Notes under the pieces: model-generated
Told to the model about the DNA's origin: nothing
Databases searched by the model: none
What the model saw: only the letters and a program-made list of their open reading frames with translations
Made by a program: the position numbers and the translations under genes
Part shown: positions 6,589 through 16,900 of the stretch, piece after piece
Position numbering within the stretch: position 1 is the first letter of the stretch
How the letters are laid out: every line of letters starts with the position of its first letter
Source of the DNA: Hippasteria phrygiana
Lineage: Eukaryota > Echinodermata > Asteroidea > Valvatida > Goniasteridae
Direction: 5' to 3'
Assembly (NCBI GenBank): GCA_037893225.1
Contig: JAZGUH010000327.1
Coordinates: forward strand, 2,329,247-2,393,246
DNA: 64,000 nt

Positions 6589-8268
6589 AATATCGTAAGC
6601 TAGATACCCGAGCGTAGAAACGGCTATTAAACCAACGACTAAAGCCGTTTTTTCTTGTTCGTGCGAGTCTGGCGGTTGAGTATCTACGCTCGTAGGGAGT
6701 GGCGGTGGGAGTACTTGAGTATCTACGACCTCTGAGATTAGAGGTAGCGGAGGTGTAGGGTCTACATCATCAGACGGGTCTAAATCGTCTAAATCGTCTA
6801 AATTCTGCTGGGTTACTACACGACTCTTTTTTACGGGAGAGGGTGGGGTTGGTAACGGGTCTGTCGACGTAGCTACGCCGTCTAAATCGTCTAAATTCTG
6901 CTGGGTTATTACACGACTCTTTTTTACGGGATAGGGTGGGGCAGGCGGTGTAGGTACGACGTCTGAGTTCAAGTTGATGTTTAATCCTATCGATGCGTCG
7001 GGTGTAGCTATCTGTATATTATTATTATAACCTCGGTGAATACCGACTAAAAGCTCCATATTTGATGGAATTAAGTATAATCCTGGGCTAATCACAAAGT
7101 TTAACGAGCTTCTAGCGTACTGTAAAGAATCTTGAAATCTGGTTATAGAAGATTCCAAGTCCGTAGGGCTGTTGATGATATCTTCTACTATATTTTCAAA
7201 TTGTCTTTGCGCATCTAATCCGGTACCTGCAGTTAGTATACTCGTTTTTGTTTGGGCTTGCGCACCGAGCATGGCGTACACGTACGTTCTAATGCTTTCG
7301 TTTATTTTTTCTATACCAACGTTGGTAAACGAGCTCTTCTGACGTATAAAATTTCTGAAACCGAGTCGTACAACGTCCGCGGATTGTCTGATATATGCGA
7401 GCGTAATTTTACTATAATGTTTCGCATCGCCCGACTCTACAAATCCCATGTAGGTGGCGCCGGGGTTCATAGCTTCATAATCGTATTCCCACAATTTATT
7501 AGCTGTCACATATTTACCCGTACTCGGGTCATATTCAGCAGAAACCTTGTAAAGCTTAATAGGGGTATAATTTTTGCCCGCTACGGGTAAAGGTATATCT
7601 GGCGAGTACTTGTTTATTTTAAACGCATAAAAATAAGCGGTACCTAATCCTCCAGAAGTTAAGTCTACGGTCTGTTTAAAACTCAAGTTTGGATCGACAT
7701 TAAAATATCGACAAATATCGCTATAAGCGCCTTTATCGATGTTATTGTTTAGATCGTCGAATATATTGTCGTTTGGAACTGGGCATTTTAGAAAGTATAG
7801 TATCTTTCTGATCGTGAAATATACGTGAAACTTGAATAAAGCCGATATTACGGGGTTTTTATGTAGCAACGATTCTAGTCCTACGCCGCAACCAGAAGTC
7901 GCGCACCAAAATGCAAAGTTGAGTTGATTTTGATAAAACGTCATGGGGTCCGATGCGTAACGTTTGACCACTTCGTCGTGTTTTACGTCAGACATTTTAT
8001 AAGCGCTAAATATATCAACTAGTCGAGCGATAAAACTCGCGTTTGTGTTGGCGTTTACGATGATGTTAGGTTGACTCAAGTGCATGTTCAACGGGGTACT
8101 CTCCGGGGTTATCGCTTCGTACTTGTCGCTAGTCGTTGAGTCGTCTTGATTTTTAACTAGATTCATGATATCTAGAGCCGGGCTTATCGCTTCGTGCTTG
8201 TTGCTAACGCTTTGTGCTTGTGTACGCCCTACGCGGGCAGCTAGATTCGCGATATCTAGAGCATTCAT
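6577..8268 (-). CDS. large Polinton structural-candidate protein with C-terminal membrane anchor (563 aa, intact copy)
   Basis: The protein has an N-terminal Ala/Ser-rich region with a twice-used phrase (HEAISPALDIMNLV and YEAITPESTPLNM). The main globular part (residues about 80-440) includes FWCATSGCGVGLESLL, FKFHVYFTIRKILYFLKCP, TYVYAMLGAQAQTKTSIL and SPGLYLIPSNMELLVGIHRGYNNNIQ. A Pro-rich linker then carries two copies of a VKKSRVxTQQNLDDLD unit, and a membrane anchor (ALVVGLIAVSTLGYLAYDIL) ends it. I remember the same conserved blocks in cnidarian Polinton proteins, but the function is not established; a vertex or minor capsid role is a guess. This is the only full-length copy; its first 376 codons recur in the two chimeric copies at 8,800-9,990 and 10,522-11,712. 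Confidence 0.8.
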   Translation of the reverse strand: MNALDIANLAARVGRTQAQSVSNKHEAISPALDIMNLVKNQDDSTTSDKYEAITPESTPLNMHLSQPNIIVNANTNASFIARLVDIFSAYKMSDVKHDEVVKRYASDPMTFYQNQLNFAFWCATSGCGVGLESLLHKNPVISALFKFHVYFTIRKILYFLKCPVPNDNIFDDLNNNIDKGAYSDICRYFNVDPNLSFKQTVDLTSGGLGTAYFYAFKINKYSPDIPLPVAGKNYTPIKLYKVSAEYDPSTGKYVTANKLWEYDYEAMNPGATYMGFVESGDAKHYSKITLAYIRQSADVVRLGFRNFIRQKSSFTNVGIEKINESIRTYVYAMLGAQAQTKTSILTAGTGLDAQRQFENIVEDIINSPTDLESSITRFQDSLQYARSSLNFVISPGLYLIPSNMELLVGIHRGYNNNIQIATPDASIGLNINLNSDVVPTPPAPPYPVKKSRVITQQNLDDLDGVATSTDPLPTPPSPVKKSRVVTQQNLDDLDDLDPSDDVDPTPPLPLISEVVDTQVLPPPLPTSVDTQPPDSHEQEKTALVVGLIAVSTLGYLAYDILRR

Positions 8269-8308
8269 TTTATTTTTAATAAACCAAATATTTTTTTATT
8301 CTAATAAA
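8269..8308. promoter_or_regulatory. 40-bp divergent promoter, copy 1 (also 9,991-10,030 and 11,713-11,752)
   Basis: This A/T-only-like spacer separates the minus-strand 563-residue gene from the plus-strand MESHVF gene. It carries AATAAA-type boxes next to both start codons (TTCTAATAAA on the plus side; ATTAAAAATAAA on the minus side). The tandem triplication multiplies it to three copies. No longer regulatory region exists, so it must hold both core promoters. Confidence 0.55.
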
Positions 8309-9064
8309 ATGGAATCGCACGTTTTTGAAATGTTTGATAACGAACAAACGTTTAGACTGTCAAAACCTATAGATAACTCTAAGGGAGATTACAGTATGAG
8401 TTTAACCAGCGCGATACTAACCGCGGGCTTCTACAACATGGCTAGTAATAGCGAAATTCTCTATTTTATACATCAAATCGATCCAAACACTGGTAAAAAA
8501 ACGGGTAGTACGGATGGTAAAATTGATATTCCTGCTGGATATTACGATATAGATTGGATCGAAGAGAGACTCAGTAAATTAGTTTGGTTAGAAGTCTCTG
8601 TAGATAAACTTAATAAAAAAATATTTTTAAATGTAACGGAAGAAAATAACGTTCTACGCTTTGATAAAAACATTAAACAATTGTTGGGGATAACGGTCAA
8701 AAACTTAGTTTTTGGCGTAGATTATGTAGGGCATTATAATACAATGCCTATCGATGAAATTTTTTTACATTGCGATCAGTTATCTACGTCTAATAATTTC
8801 TATAATGGAAGGGGCACGCATTTGTTAGACGTTATACCAATAACGAAAAGAGACGATACGCTGGTTATAGAAGATTCCAAGTCCGTAGGGCTGTTGATGA
8901 TATCTTCTACTATATTTTCAAATTGTCTTTGCGCATCTAATCCGGTACCTGCAGTTAGTATACTCGTTTTTGTTTGGGCTTGCGCACCGAGCATGGCGTA
9001 CACGTACGTTCTAATGCTTTCGTTTATTTTTTCTATACCAACGTTGGTAAACGAGCTCTTCTGA
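8309..9064 (+). pseudogene. chimeric copy 1 of the beta-rich MESHVF protein gene
   Basis: Reading from the ATG at 8,309, 184 codons match the intact gene at 11,753-12,451. At 8,862 the sequence jumps into the antisense of the 563-residue gene, giving a foreign 67-residue tail before a stop at 9,064. The product lacks the C-terminal beta region (the KINQLSFSIRDRDGD block). It retains a normal promoter and start, so a truncated fusion protein could be made, but it is more likely a by-product of the tandem duplication. Confidence 0.85.
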
Positions 9065-9990
9065 CGTATAAAATTTCTGAAACCGAGTCGTACAACGTCC
9101 GCGGATTGTCTGATATATGCGAGCGTAATTTTACTATAATGTTTCGCATCGCCCGACTCTACAAATCCCATGTAGGTGGCGCCGGGGTTCATAGCTTCAT
9201 AATCGTATTCCCACAATTTATTAGCTGTCACATATTTACCCGTACTCGGGTCATATTCAGCAGAAACCTTGTAAAGCTTAATAGGGGTATAATTTTTGCC
9301 CGCTACGGGTAAAGGTATATCTGGCGAGTACTTGTTTATTTTAAACGCATAAAAATAAGCGGTACCTAATCCTCCAGAAGTTAAGTCTACGGTCTGTTTA
9401 AAACTCAAGTTTGGATCGACATTAAAATATCGACAAATATCGCTATAAGCGCCTTTATCGATGTTATTGTTTAGATCGTCGAATATATTGTCGTTTGGAA
9501 CTGGGCATTTTAGAAAGTATAGTATCTTTCTGATCGTGAAATATACGTGAAACTTGAATAAAGCCGATATTACGGGGTTTTTATGTAGCAACGATTCTAG
9601 TCCTACGCCGCAACCAGAAGTCGCGCACCAAAATGCAAAGTTGAGTTGATTTTGATAAAACGTCATGGGGTCCGATGCGTAACGTTTGACCACTTCGTCG
9701 TGTTTTACGTCAGACATTTTATAAGCGCTAAATATATCAACTAGTCGAGCGATAAAACTCGCGTTTGTGTTGGCGTTTACGATGATGTTAGGTTGACTCA
9801 AGTGCATGTTCAACGGGGTACTCTCCGGGGTTATCGCTTCGTACTTGTCGCTAGTCGTTGAGTCGTCTTGATTTTTAACTAGATTCATGATATCTAGAGC
9901 CGGGCTTATCGCTTCGTGCTTGTTGCTAACGCTTTGTGCTTGTGTACGCCCTACGCGGGCAGCTAGATTCGCGATATCTAGAGCATTCAT
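8800..9990 (-). pseudogene. chimeric truncated copy 2 of the 563-residue gene (396 aa)
   Basis: The first 376 codons are identical to the intact gene at 6,577-8,268. Beyond 8,863 the frame runs into antisense of the preceding MESHVF copy and ends after 20 unrelated residues. It loses the C-terminal third: the YNNN block, the Pro-rich linker and the membrane anchor. If expressed, the protein would be soluble rather than anchored. It has its own intact promoter copy. Confidence 0.85.
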
Positions 9991-10030
9991 TTTATTTTTA
10001 ATAAACCAAATATTTTTTTATTCTAATAAA

Positions 10031-10786
10031 ATGGAATCGCACGTTTTTGAAATGTTTGATAACGAACAAACGTTTAGACTGTCAAAACCTATAGATAACT
10101 CTAAGGGAGATTACAGTATGAGTTTAACCAGCGCGATACTAACCGCGGGCTTCTACAACATGGCTAGTAATAGCGAAATTCTCTATTTTATACATCAAAT
10201 CGATCCAAACACTGGTAAAAAAACGGGTAGTACGGATGGTAAAATTGATATTCCTGCTGGATATTACGATATAGATTGGATCGAAGAGAGACTCAGTAAA
10301 TTAGTTTGGTTAGAAGTCTCTGTAGATAAACTTAATAAAAAAATATTTTTAAATGTAACGGAAGAAAATAACGTTCTACGCTTTGATAAAAACATTAAAC
10401 AATTGTTGGGGATAACGGTCAAAAACTTAGTTTTTGGCGTAGATTATGTAGGGCATTATAATACAATGCCTATCGATGAAATTTTTTTACATTGCGATCA
10501 GTTATCTACGTCTAATAATTTCTATAATGGAAGGGGCACGCATTTGTTAGACGTTATACCAATAACGAAAAGAGACGATACGCTGGTTATAGAAGATTCC
10601 AAGTCCGTAGGGCTGTTGATGATATCTTCTACTATATTTTCAAATTGTCTTTGCGCATCTAATCCGGTACCTGCAGTTAGTATACTCGTTTTTGTTTGGG
10701 CTTGCGCACCGAGCATGGCGTACACGTACGTTCTAATGCTTTCGTTTATTTTTTCTATACCAACGTTGGTAAACGAGCTCTTCTGA
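10031..10786 (+). pseudogene. chimeric copy 2 of the beta-rich MESHVF protein gene
   Basis: Identical in translation to the chimeric ORF at 8,309-9,064, offset by exactly 1,722 bp. It has 184 native codons and the same 67-residue antisense-derived tail. Identity between the copies implies very recent duplication, active homogenisation, or an assembly collapse/expansion. Confidence 0.85.
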
Positions 10787-11712
10787 CGTATAAAATTTCT
10801 GAAACCGAGTCGTACAACGTCCGCGGATTGTCTGATATATGCGAGCGTAATTTTACTATAATGTTTCGCATCGCCCGACTCTACAAATCCCATGTAGGTG
10901 GCGCCGGGGTTCATAGCTTCATAATCGTATTCCCACAATTTATTAGCTGTCACATATTTACCCGTACTCGGGTCATATTCAGCAGAAACCTTGTAAAGCT
11001 TAATAGGGGTATAATTTTTGCCCGCTACGGGTAAAGGTATATCTGGCGAGTACTTGTTTATTTTAAACGCATAAAAATAAGCGGTACCTAATCCTCCAGA
11101 AGTTAAGTCTACGGTCTGTTTAAAACTCAAGTTTGGATCGACATTAAAATATCGACAAATATCGCTATAAGCGCCTTTATCGATGTTATTGTTTAGATCG
11201 TCGAATATATTGTCGTTTGGAACTGGGCATTTTAGAAAGTATAGTATCTTTCTGATCGTGAAATATACGTGAAACTTGAATAAAGCCGATATTACGGGGT
11301 TTTTATGTAGCAACGATTCTAGTCCTACGCCGCAACCAGAAGTCGCGCACCAAAATGCAAAGTTGAGTTGATTTTGATAAAACGTCATGGGGTCCGATGC
11401 GTAACGTTTGACCACTTCGTCGTGTTTTACGTCAGACATTTTATAAGCGCTAAATATATCAACTAGTCGAGCGATAAAACTCGCGTTTGTGTTGGCGTTT
11501 ACGATGATGTTAGGTTGACTCAAGTGCATGTTCAACGGGGTACTCTCCGGGGTTATCGCTTCGTACTTGTCGCTAGTCGTTGAGTCGTCTTGATTTTTAA
11601 CTAGATTCATGATATCTAGAGCCGGGCTTATCGCTTCGTGCTTGTTGCTAACGCTTTGTGCTTGTGTACGCCCTACGCGGGCAGCTAGATTCGCGATATC
11701 TAGAGCATTCAT
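10522..11712 (-). pseudogene. chimeric truncated copy 3 of the 563-residue gene (396 aa)
   Basis: Same structure as the copy at 8,800-9,990, offset by 1,722 bp: 376 native codons followed by 20 antisense-derived residues and no membrane anchor. It is divergent from the intact MESHVF gene at 11,753 across the third promoter copy. Confidence 0.85.
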
Positions 11713-11752
11713 TTTATTTTTAATAAACCAAATATTTTTTTATTCTAATAAA

Positions 11753-12451
11753 ATGGAATCGCACGTTTTTGAAATGTTTGATAACGAACAAACGTTTAGA
11801 CTGTCAAAACCTATAGATAACTCTAAGGGAGATTACAGTATGAGTTTAACCAGCGCGATACTAACCGCGGGCTTCTACAACATGGCTAGTAATAGCGAAA
11901 TTCTCTATTTTATACATCAAATCGATCCAAACACTGGTAAAAAAACGGGTAGTACGGATGGTAAAATTGATATTCCTGCTGGATATTACGATATAGATTG
12001 GATCGAAGAGAGACTCAGTAAATTAGTTTGGTTAGAAGTCTCTGTAGATAAACTTAATAAAAAAATATTTTTAAATGTAACGGAAGAAAATAACGTTCTA
12101 CGCTTTGATAAAAACATTAAACAATTGTTGGGGATAACGGTCAAAAACTTAGTTTTTGGCGTAGATTATGTAGGGCATTATAATACAATGCCTATCGATG
12201 AAATTTTTTTACATTGCGATCAGTTATCTACGTCTAATAATTTCTATAATGGAAGGGGCACGCATTTGTTAGACGTTATACCAATAACGAAAAGAGACGA
12301 TACGCTCGTAGAGCGTGCAAGATTAACCGCTCGTAGACTCGTGGGTGATAAGATAAACCAACTTAGCTTTAGTATCAGAGACCGAGACGGCGATTTAATC
12401 AATAATCGAGGAAAAAAGATTAGTTTTAACTTGGCGATAGGTAAATTTTAA
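11753..12451 (+). CDS. beta-rich Polinton protein, MESHVF paralog 1 (232 aa, intact)
   Basis: The start follows TTCTAATAAA directly. The protein begins MESHVFEMFDNEQTFRLSKP and carries the series PAGYYDIDWIEERL, FDKNIKQLLGI, EIFLHCDQLSTSNNFYN, LLDVIPI and LSFSIRDRDGDLI, ending with a beta strand. Similar patterns occur in a short capsid-associated protein family of invertebrate Polintons (from memory). A minor capsid, penton or spike role is plausible but unproven. It lies head to tail with two paralogs (12,486-13,193 and 13,226-13,948). It is the only complete copy left by the 1,722-bp triplication. Confidence 0.8.
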   Translation: MESHVFEMFDNEQTFRLSKPIDNSKGDYSMSLTSAILTAGFYNMASNSEILYFIHQIDPNTGKKTGSTDGKIDIPAGYYDIDWIEERLSKLVWLEVSVDKLNKKIFLNVTEENNVLRFDKNIKQLLGITVKNLVFGVDYVGHYNTMPIDEIFLHCDQLSTSNNFYNGRGTHLLDVIPITKRDDTLVERARLTARRLVGDKINQLSFSIRDRDGDLINNRGKKISFNLAIGKF

Positions 12452-12485
12452 GCGATTTTTGAAGATTTTTTTACGCTTAAATAAA

Positions 12486-13193
12486 ATGGAATCGCACGTT
12501 TTTAAAATGGATGGTAACGAACAAACATTTAGACTGTCAAAACCTATAGATAACTCTAAGGGAGATTACAGTATGAGTTTAACCAGCGCGATATTTGACG
12601 TCGGTTTTTTTAATATAGCTCAACGTATGGTTATAAGATGGCGAATATTAACTCCATCTAATGAAATTCACGATGAATTGGTAATTCCAGCTAGAAATTA
12701 TACTATCGATGAGTTAGTAGCTGAACTTAATAAATTAGATTTTATTGTAGTTTCTGTGGACAAGATTAATAAAAAAATTATGTTTAGTGCCGTTATAACA
12801 TCGTATAATAATGATATTACGATATTTTTCGATCCACATGCTCAAAAAGTGTTGGGTCTACCCCGTAATTGGTACCCTGATATTGATGGTGAACTTGTAG
12901 GATATTATAATATAAATTATGTGAATACAATTTTTTTACATTGCAATCAGTTATCTACGTCTAATAATTTCTATAACGGAAAGCGTACAGACTTGTTGGA
13001 TGTTATACCGATTATATATAAAAGCTCCGATTCAGATTTAATAGCTACTATCCAGAATAAAAGAAAAACTGTCATACCGCTCGTAGTTGCTAAAATACCC
13101 AAACTGAGTTTTTCTATCAGAGACCTCGACGGTGCTTTAATCGATAATTCAGACAAAAAGATTAGTTTTAATTTAACGATAGGTAAATTTTAA
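12486..13193 (+). CDS. beta-rich Polinton protein, MESHVF paralog 2 (235 aa)
   Basis: The ATG at 12,486 follows CTTAAATAAA; nine in-frame upstream codons belong to a copied spacer and are excluded. The N-terminal 35 residues and the LSTSNNFYNGK/LLDVIPI block match paralog 1 closely, at DNA level too. The middle (residues about 40-145) differs strongly in sequence and has extra residues, though it keeps the Y.ID/LVAELNKL and LGLPRNW spacing. The spacer upstream (GCGATTTTTGAAGATTTTTT) is repeated before paralog 3, showing the gene was duplicated with its promoter. Confidence 0.8.
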   Translation: MESHVFKMDGNEQTFRLSKPIDNSKGDYSMSLTSAIFDVGFFNIAQRMVIRWRILTPSNEIHDELVIPARNYTIDELVAELNKLDFIVVSVDKINKKIMFSAVITSYNNDITIFFDPHAQKVLGLPRNWYPDIDGELVGYYNINYVNTIFLHCNQLSTSNNFYNGKRTDLLDVIPIIYKSSDSDLIATIQNKRKTVIPLVVAKIPKLSFSIRDLDGALIDNSDKKISFNLTIGKF

Positions 13194-13225
13194 GCGATTT
13201 TTGAAGATTTTTTTGTTCTAATAAA

Positions 13226-13948
13226 ATGGAATCGCACGTTTTTAAAATGGATGGTAACGAACAAACATTTAGACTGTCAAAACCTATAGATAACTCTAAT
13301 GGAAATTACTGCATGAGTTTAAACAGCGCGATATTTACCGTAGGTTTTTTTAATATAGCTCAACGTGTGACTATAGGATGGCGAATATTTAACAGCGATA
13401 TGGAGAGTATCCAAAACGGCGAAACGGTAATTCCACCTGGAAATTATGCTATCGATGAGTTAATAACTGAATTTAATACATTAGCTTTGATCGTAGTTTC
13501 CGCAGACAAGATTAATAAAAAGATTATTTTTAATGCTGGTATAATATTGGAAGATAAATATGTTCATATTGATTTCGATCTATATACTCAAAAAGTGTTG
13601 GGTATACCCCGTAATTGGTTTCCTAGTGATGGTGAACTTGTAGGGCATTATAATATTAATTATGTGAATACAATTTTTTTACATTGCGATCAGTTATCTA
13701 CGTCTAATAATTTCTATAATGGAAGGGGAACGCACTTGTTAGACGTTATACCGATTTTAAATATTATCTCTGATTCGAATGTAATAGCGACTGTCCAGAA
13801 TAAAAGAAAAACTGTCATACCTCTAATTAGGAGTAAAATACCCGAACTGAGTTTTTCTTTCAGAGACTGCGACAGCGAGTTAATCGAGAATAACCATAAG
13901 ACATTTATTTTTCGAGTAGATATTTATCGATCGTCTTGTTCTGGATAA
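13226..13948 (+). CDS. beta-rich Polinton protein, MESHVF paralog 3 (240 aa)
   Basis: This is the third tandem paralog, most similar to paralog 2 (shared FFNIAQR, LGIPRNWF and ELVGHYNINYVNTIFLHCDQ). The conserved C-terminal strand seen in the others (ISFNL.IGKF) is replaced by FIFRVDIYRSSCSG. The last 25 bp overlap the 3' end of the convergent polymerase gene, so its end may have been reshaped by that boundary. Function as for paralog 1: candidate minor structural protein. Confidence 0.8.
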   Translation: MESHVFKMDGNEQTFRLSKPIDNSNGNYCMSLNSAIFTVGFFNIAQRVTIGWRIFNSDMESIQNGETVIPPGNYAIDELITEFNTLALIVVSADKINKKIIFNAGIILEDKYVHIDFDLYTQKVLGIPRNWFPSDGELVGHYNINYVNTIFLHCDQLSTSNNFYNGRGTHLLDVIPILNIISDSNVIATVQNKRKTVIPLIRSKIPELSFSFRDCDSELIENNHKTFIFRVDIYRSSCSG

Positions 13949-16900
13949 GAACGATGACCATAAGCCAGAGTGTCTATACCATTAGGTAAAATATATCTCT
14001 TCGTATCTAAAGGATTTAAAGATTGCTTGACTTGAGCCTCCGTGTATATCATGTGACGCTCAGTTCCAAAACGAATCATCTTGTTTGAATAGCATTCGTT
14101 CGATAAAACACATCGCTTATACTTTTCGTAAGATAGATCGTTGTTTATAACCACTCGGTTTACGCCTTTGGCCTTTTTTATACAGTCGTAGCTACTCTCG
14201 TAGGGAGTAATATCGTGTTCCCCGTATAAAATCGAGTACATCTTCGATCTGATGCAAGTAGCTTCGCTTATGACTTTTCCTCCGCATTCGTCTTTAAATT
14301 TGCCGATGACTTTCTTGTTTGTATCGTCGTATAAAAAGTGGTCTTTCTCGTAGTTAGAAAAATCGTACAAGTCAGACTGTTTTTCTAGATTCCGATAAAC
14401 GTCTTTCGTATAGATAATCAAAAGCAGCGAGTCCGTGTCTGTATACATCAATCTTACTTTATCGCCATACGTCTTTTTTAATTGATTGTAATAAAAGTCA
14501 TACATTAGAGTCTTCGATAAATCTAAGATACTAACGCCGCAATAGATGGGCTTATTTAAATACGTTTTCTTTTTGTACGATGCCACGAATGAGAGACCGC
14601 ATTCTTTAAACGCTGTAGTAGACTTGTAACAAGGTTTAGAAACTATTTTTTCGTATTCTTTTACTTGATCGTTTCTCAGTAGCACACCATCTATTCTATT
14701 TCTGACATTTTCCATCGTTTTGCCGAATACGGAATTATTCATCAATTTGAAAAAGTCTTTTTCGAAATCTGACTTTGCTTTCGTTCTGAGTTGCGTGTTT
14801 TTATCGATGTATGATTTCATCCAAGGTTTTTGTTTAAATTGTAACGCCCGATGTACTTTAGTTAGTTTTAGGCCTAGCCTCAAACACTGTTTTAAATTGA
14901 CGTAGTGCAATACATATTTTTCTTTGCGATATAGCGTACCGGTTAATTTTTTTACCTTAGCTCCATCTCCTATATCACTCGCCAACTTTCGTTGATACTC
15001 CGATAACCATTCTTCAGGTATGATTATATTATCGGCGGCTAAAGGATAATCGTTGTGTAGATCGTGTAGTTCGGCTGGATATTCCAGGTCAACTTCGAAC
15101 ATATATCCCGTTGAAGCCTTATCTTTTAACGCCATGATACGATCGTGGGTAAATTGTTTTGTATTGACCCATTTAAATCCTCCGTAAGGTAGCGGTCGAC
15201 TCATGGCCCATCCGTAGAGGTTGTTGGCGTCTAGATAGAGAATATACGAATCGGGTTTATCTTGATCGTAATCTTTCAGGTACTTATTGTTGGCCTTAGC
15301 ATAGCGCGTACTACCAACGCTCGATATTCCTCCTCTTTTTGCTTTTTCAAAAAATATATGTTTATCTACATCGGTTAATAATTCTAATTCTATTTTAGTA
15401 TGTCTCAGCAACGCATCCCAACTTAATCCCGGTGCTGTGAAGTAGTTGGCTGGATCCAACTTGTAATTCGTTCTACACATTTGCCTAAAATTCTCGAATA
15501 CGCCGGCTAGTAATAGAGTATCCGCGGTTACGTATAAGTCGTGGTATTCGCCCATGTTTTTTATGTTAAAGGTCTGCCATACTCGTTGCGCTCTTTCGTA
15601 GTCTTCGTCCGTTATATGTTTGTCCTGTAGAGCGCTGTAAAAAGATTCTTTAGGCGGCAGACTACTCTCGCTAAATCGTTCAAAGCTGTCCATATACTCG
15701 TACGGATATACACCCTTTTGTAATAAGAGGTCTGCGTTTTCTTCGCCATAACGTTTCAGGAGCAACCTAAAGGCGTCTCTCGGGCAAGACGTTACCAATT
15801 TGTCGAGACCGCTAGACATAAAATGAAACGAGTCGATAAATCTATATTGACCGATCGAAAATGAAATGTATTTTTCTGAATTTTTGGGTATACACCAGAT
15901 ATCTCGTTGATACTTGGAAATGCCCTGCATGATCAAGTGCGCGTCATAGTTTTCTAAGTTGTGAAAGACGACCGGTATTTTCGTTTCACCGGGTTTTACT
16001 TGTAATTTAAGATTACAGTAAGCGTGTGCGGCTCCTCTGTACTTGCCCGTAGTGTGACAATGATCTCTTACTTTTCGAAATTTGTTAATTTTCTTTTGGC
16101 AGAACATACATGTTTTCTCGACGTATCCCTTTTCGTTTTCGTACGTGTATTCTTCCAGTTCTTCTTTACTTTTAGGTTCTACAGGATTGCAGCACAGGCA
16201 ATTACTCGAGTAATTTGGAAAAATTGGTTTTTCGCAAATCCAGCACTCGTTAGAGTTTAGGTGAATTTTTTCTTCTTTTAGCGTATATATTATCGGCTTA
16301 ATGCGGGCTAGTAATTCATTAATCTTAGGTTCGAGTTCTTGCAACGAGGTTATAAAATTGTCTATAGCGCGTTCACCTCTATAAGTCTTTCGCTTGATCT
16401 GTCGACCATCGCATCTTACTACAACGTAAGAATAACCGCAGGCTCTATGTTCGTGAGTTTTACTCGACGGCTCCTTTGTGGGTACTCGCGTAGCTACACT
16501 CGTAGAGGGTACCAAGATAGATTCAAAATCGGCGTATATGACATAGGGTGCATCTTGTAAATTCTTAAAGTTTTTAAACATTAATTTGCTTTTGTCCAAG
16601 TATTTGTTCGCGCTTTCATGTGGCATTTTAACGGTAGATAAAGCAGAGTCTATTCCTTCACAATCTTTTATGTGTATGTCCAGCTTCTCTTTCGAACTAA
16701 AATGCGTTAAACATCTTAAGCAAAACAGTTTACGATGTTGACTATTGGTAGCGCCATATAAGAATCTAGGTAAGTCACTTATCCAACAATAATGACCGTC
16801 ATATAATAGCAAACTGATAGTTTCTATATCGTATGGTCTTTTAGATAAATATAGCGGATATATCAAGCCCCTTTTATCTTGTGGATGGGTTTTATTTTTG

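Larger units (their letters stand above)
7141..12306. repeat. 1,722-bp unit in three identical tandem copies
   Basis: Copies lie at 7,141-8,862, 8,863-10,584 and 10,585-12,306. Each contains the 5' 376 codons of the minus-strand 563-residue gene, the 40-bp divergent promoter and the 5' 184 codons of the plus-strand beta-rich gene. Translations on both strands are identical between copies, so the copies are essentially identical in sequence. The inner junctions (8,861-8,863 and 10,583-10,585) join ACGCT of the plus gene to GGTTATAG of the minus gene. The two parental breakpoints share CT, a 2-bp microhomology. Confidence 0.95.

Noticed and set aside
7252..7590. 112-codon plus-strand frame, also at 8,974 and 10,696
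   Set aside because: Exact antisense shadow of the 563-residue gene; repeated only because the unit is triplicated.
8165..8308. 48-codon upstream extension of the beta-rich gene frame (also 9,887 and 11,609)
   Set aside because: It is antisense to the start of the 563-residue gene and crosses the promoter; the conserved MESHVF start is supported by paralogs 2 and 3.
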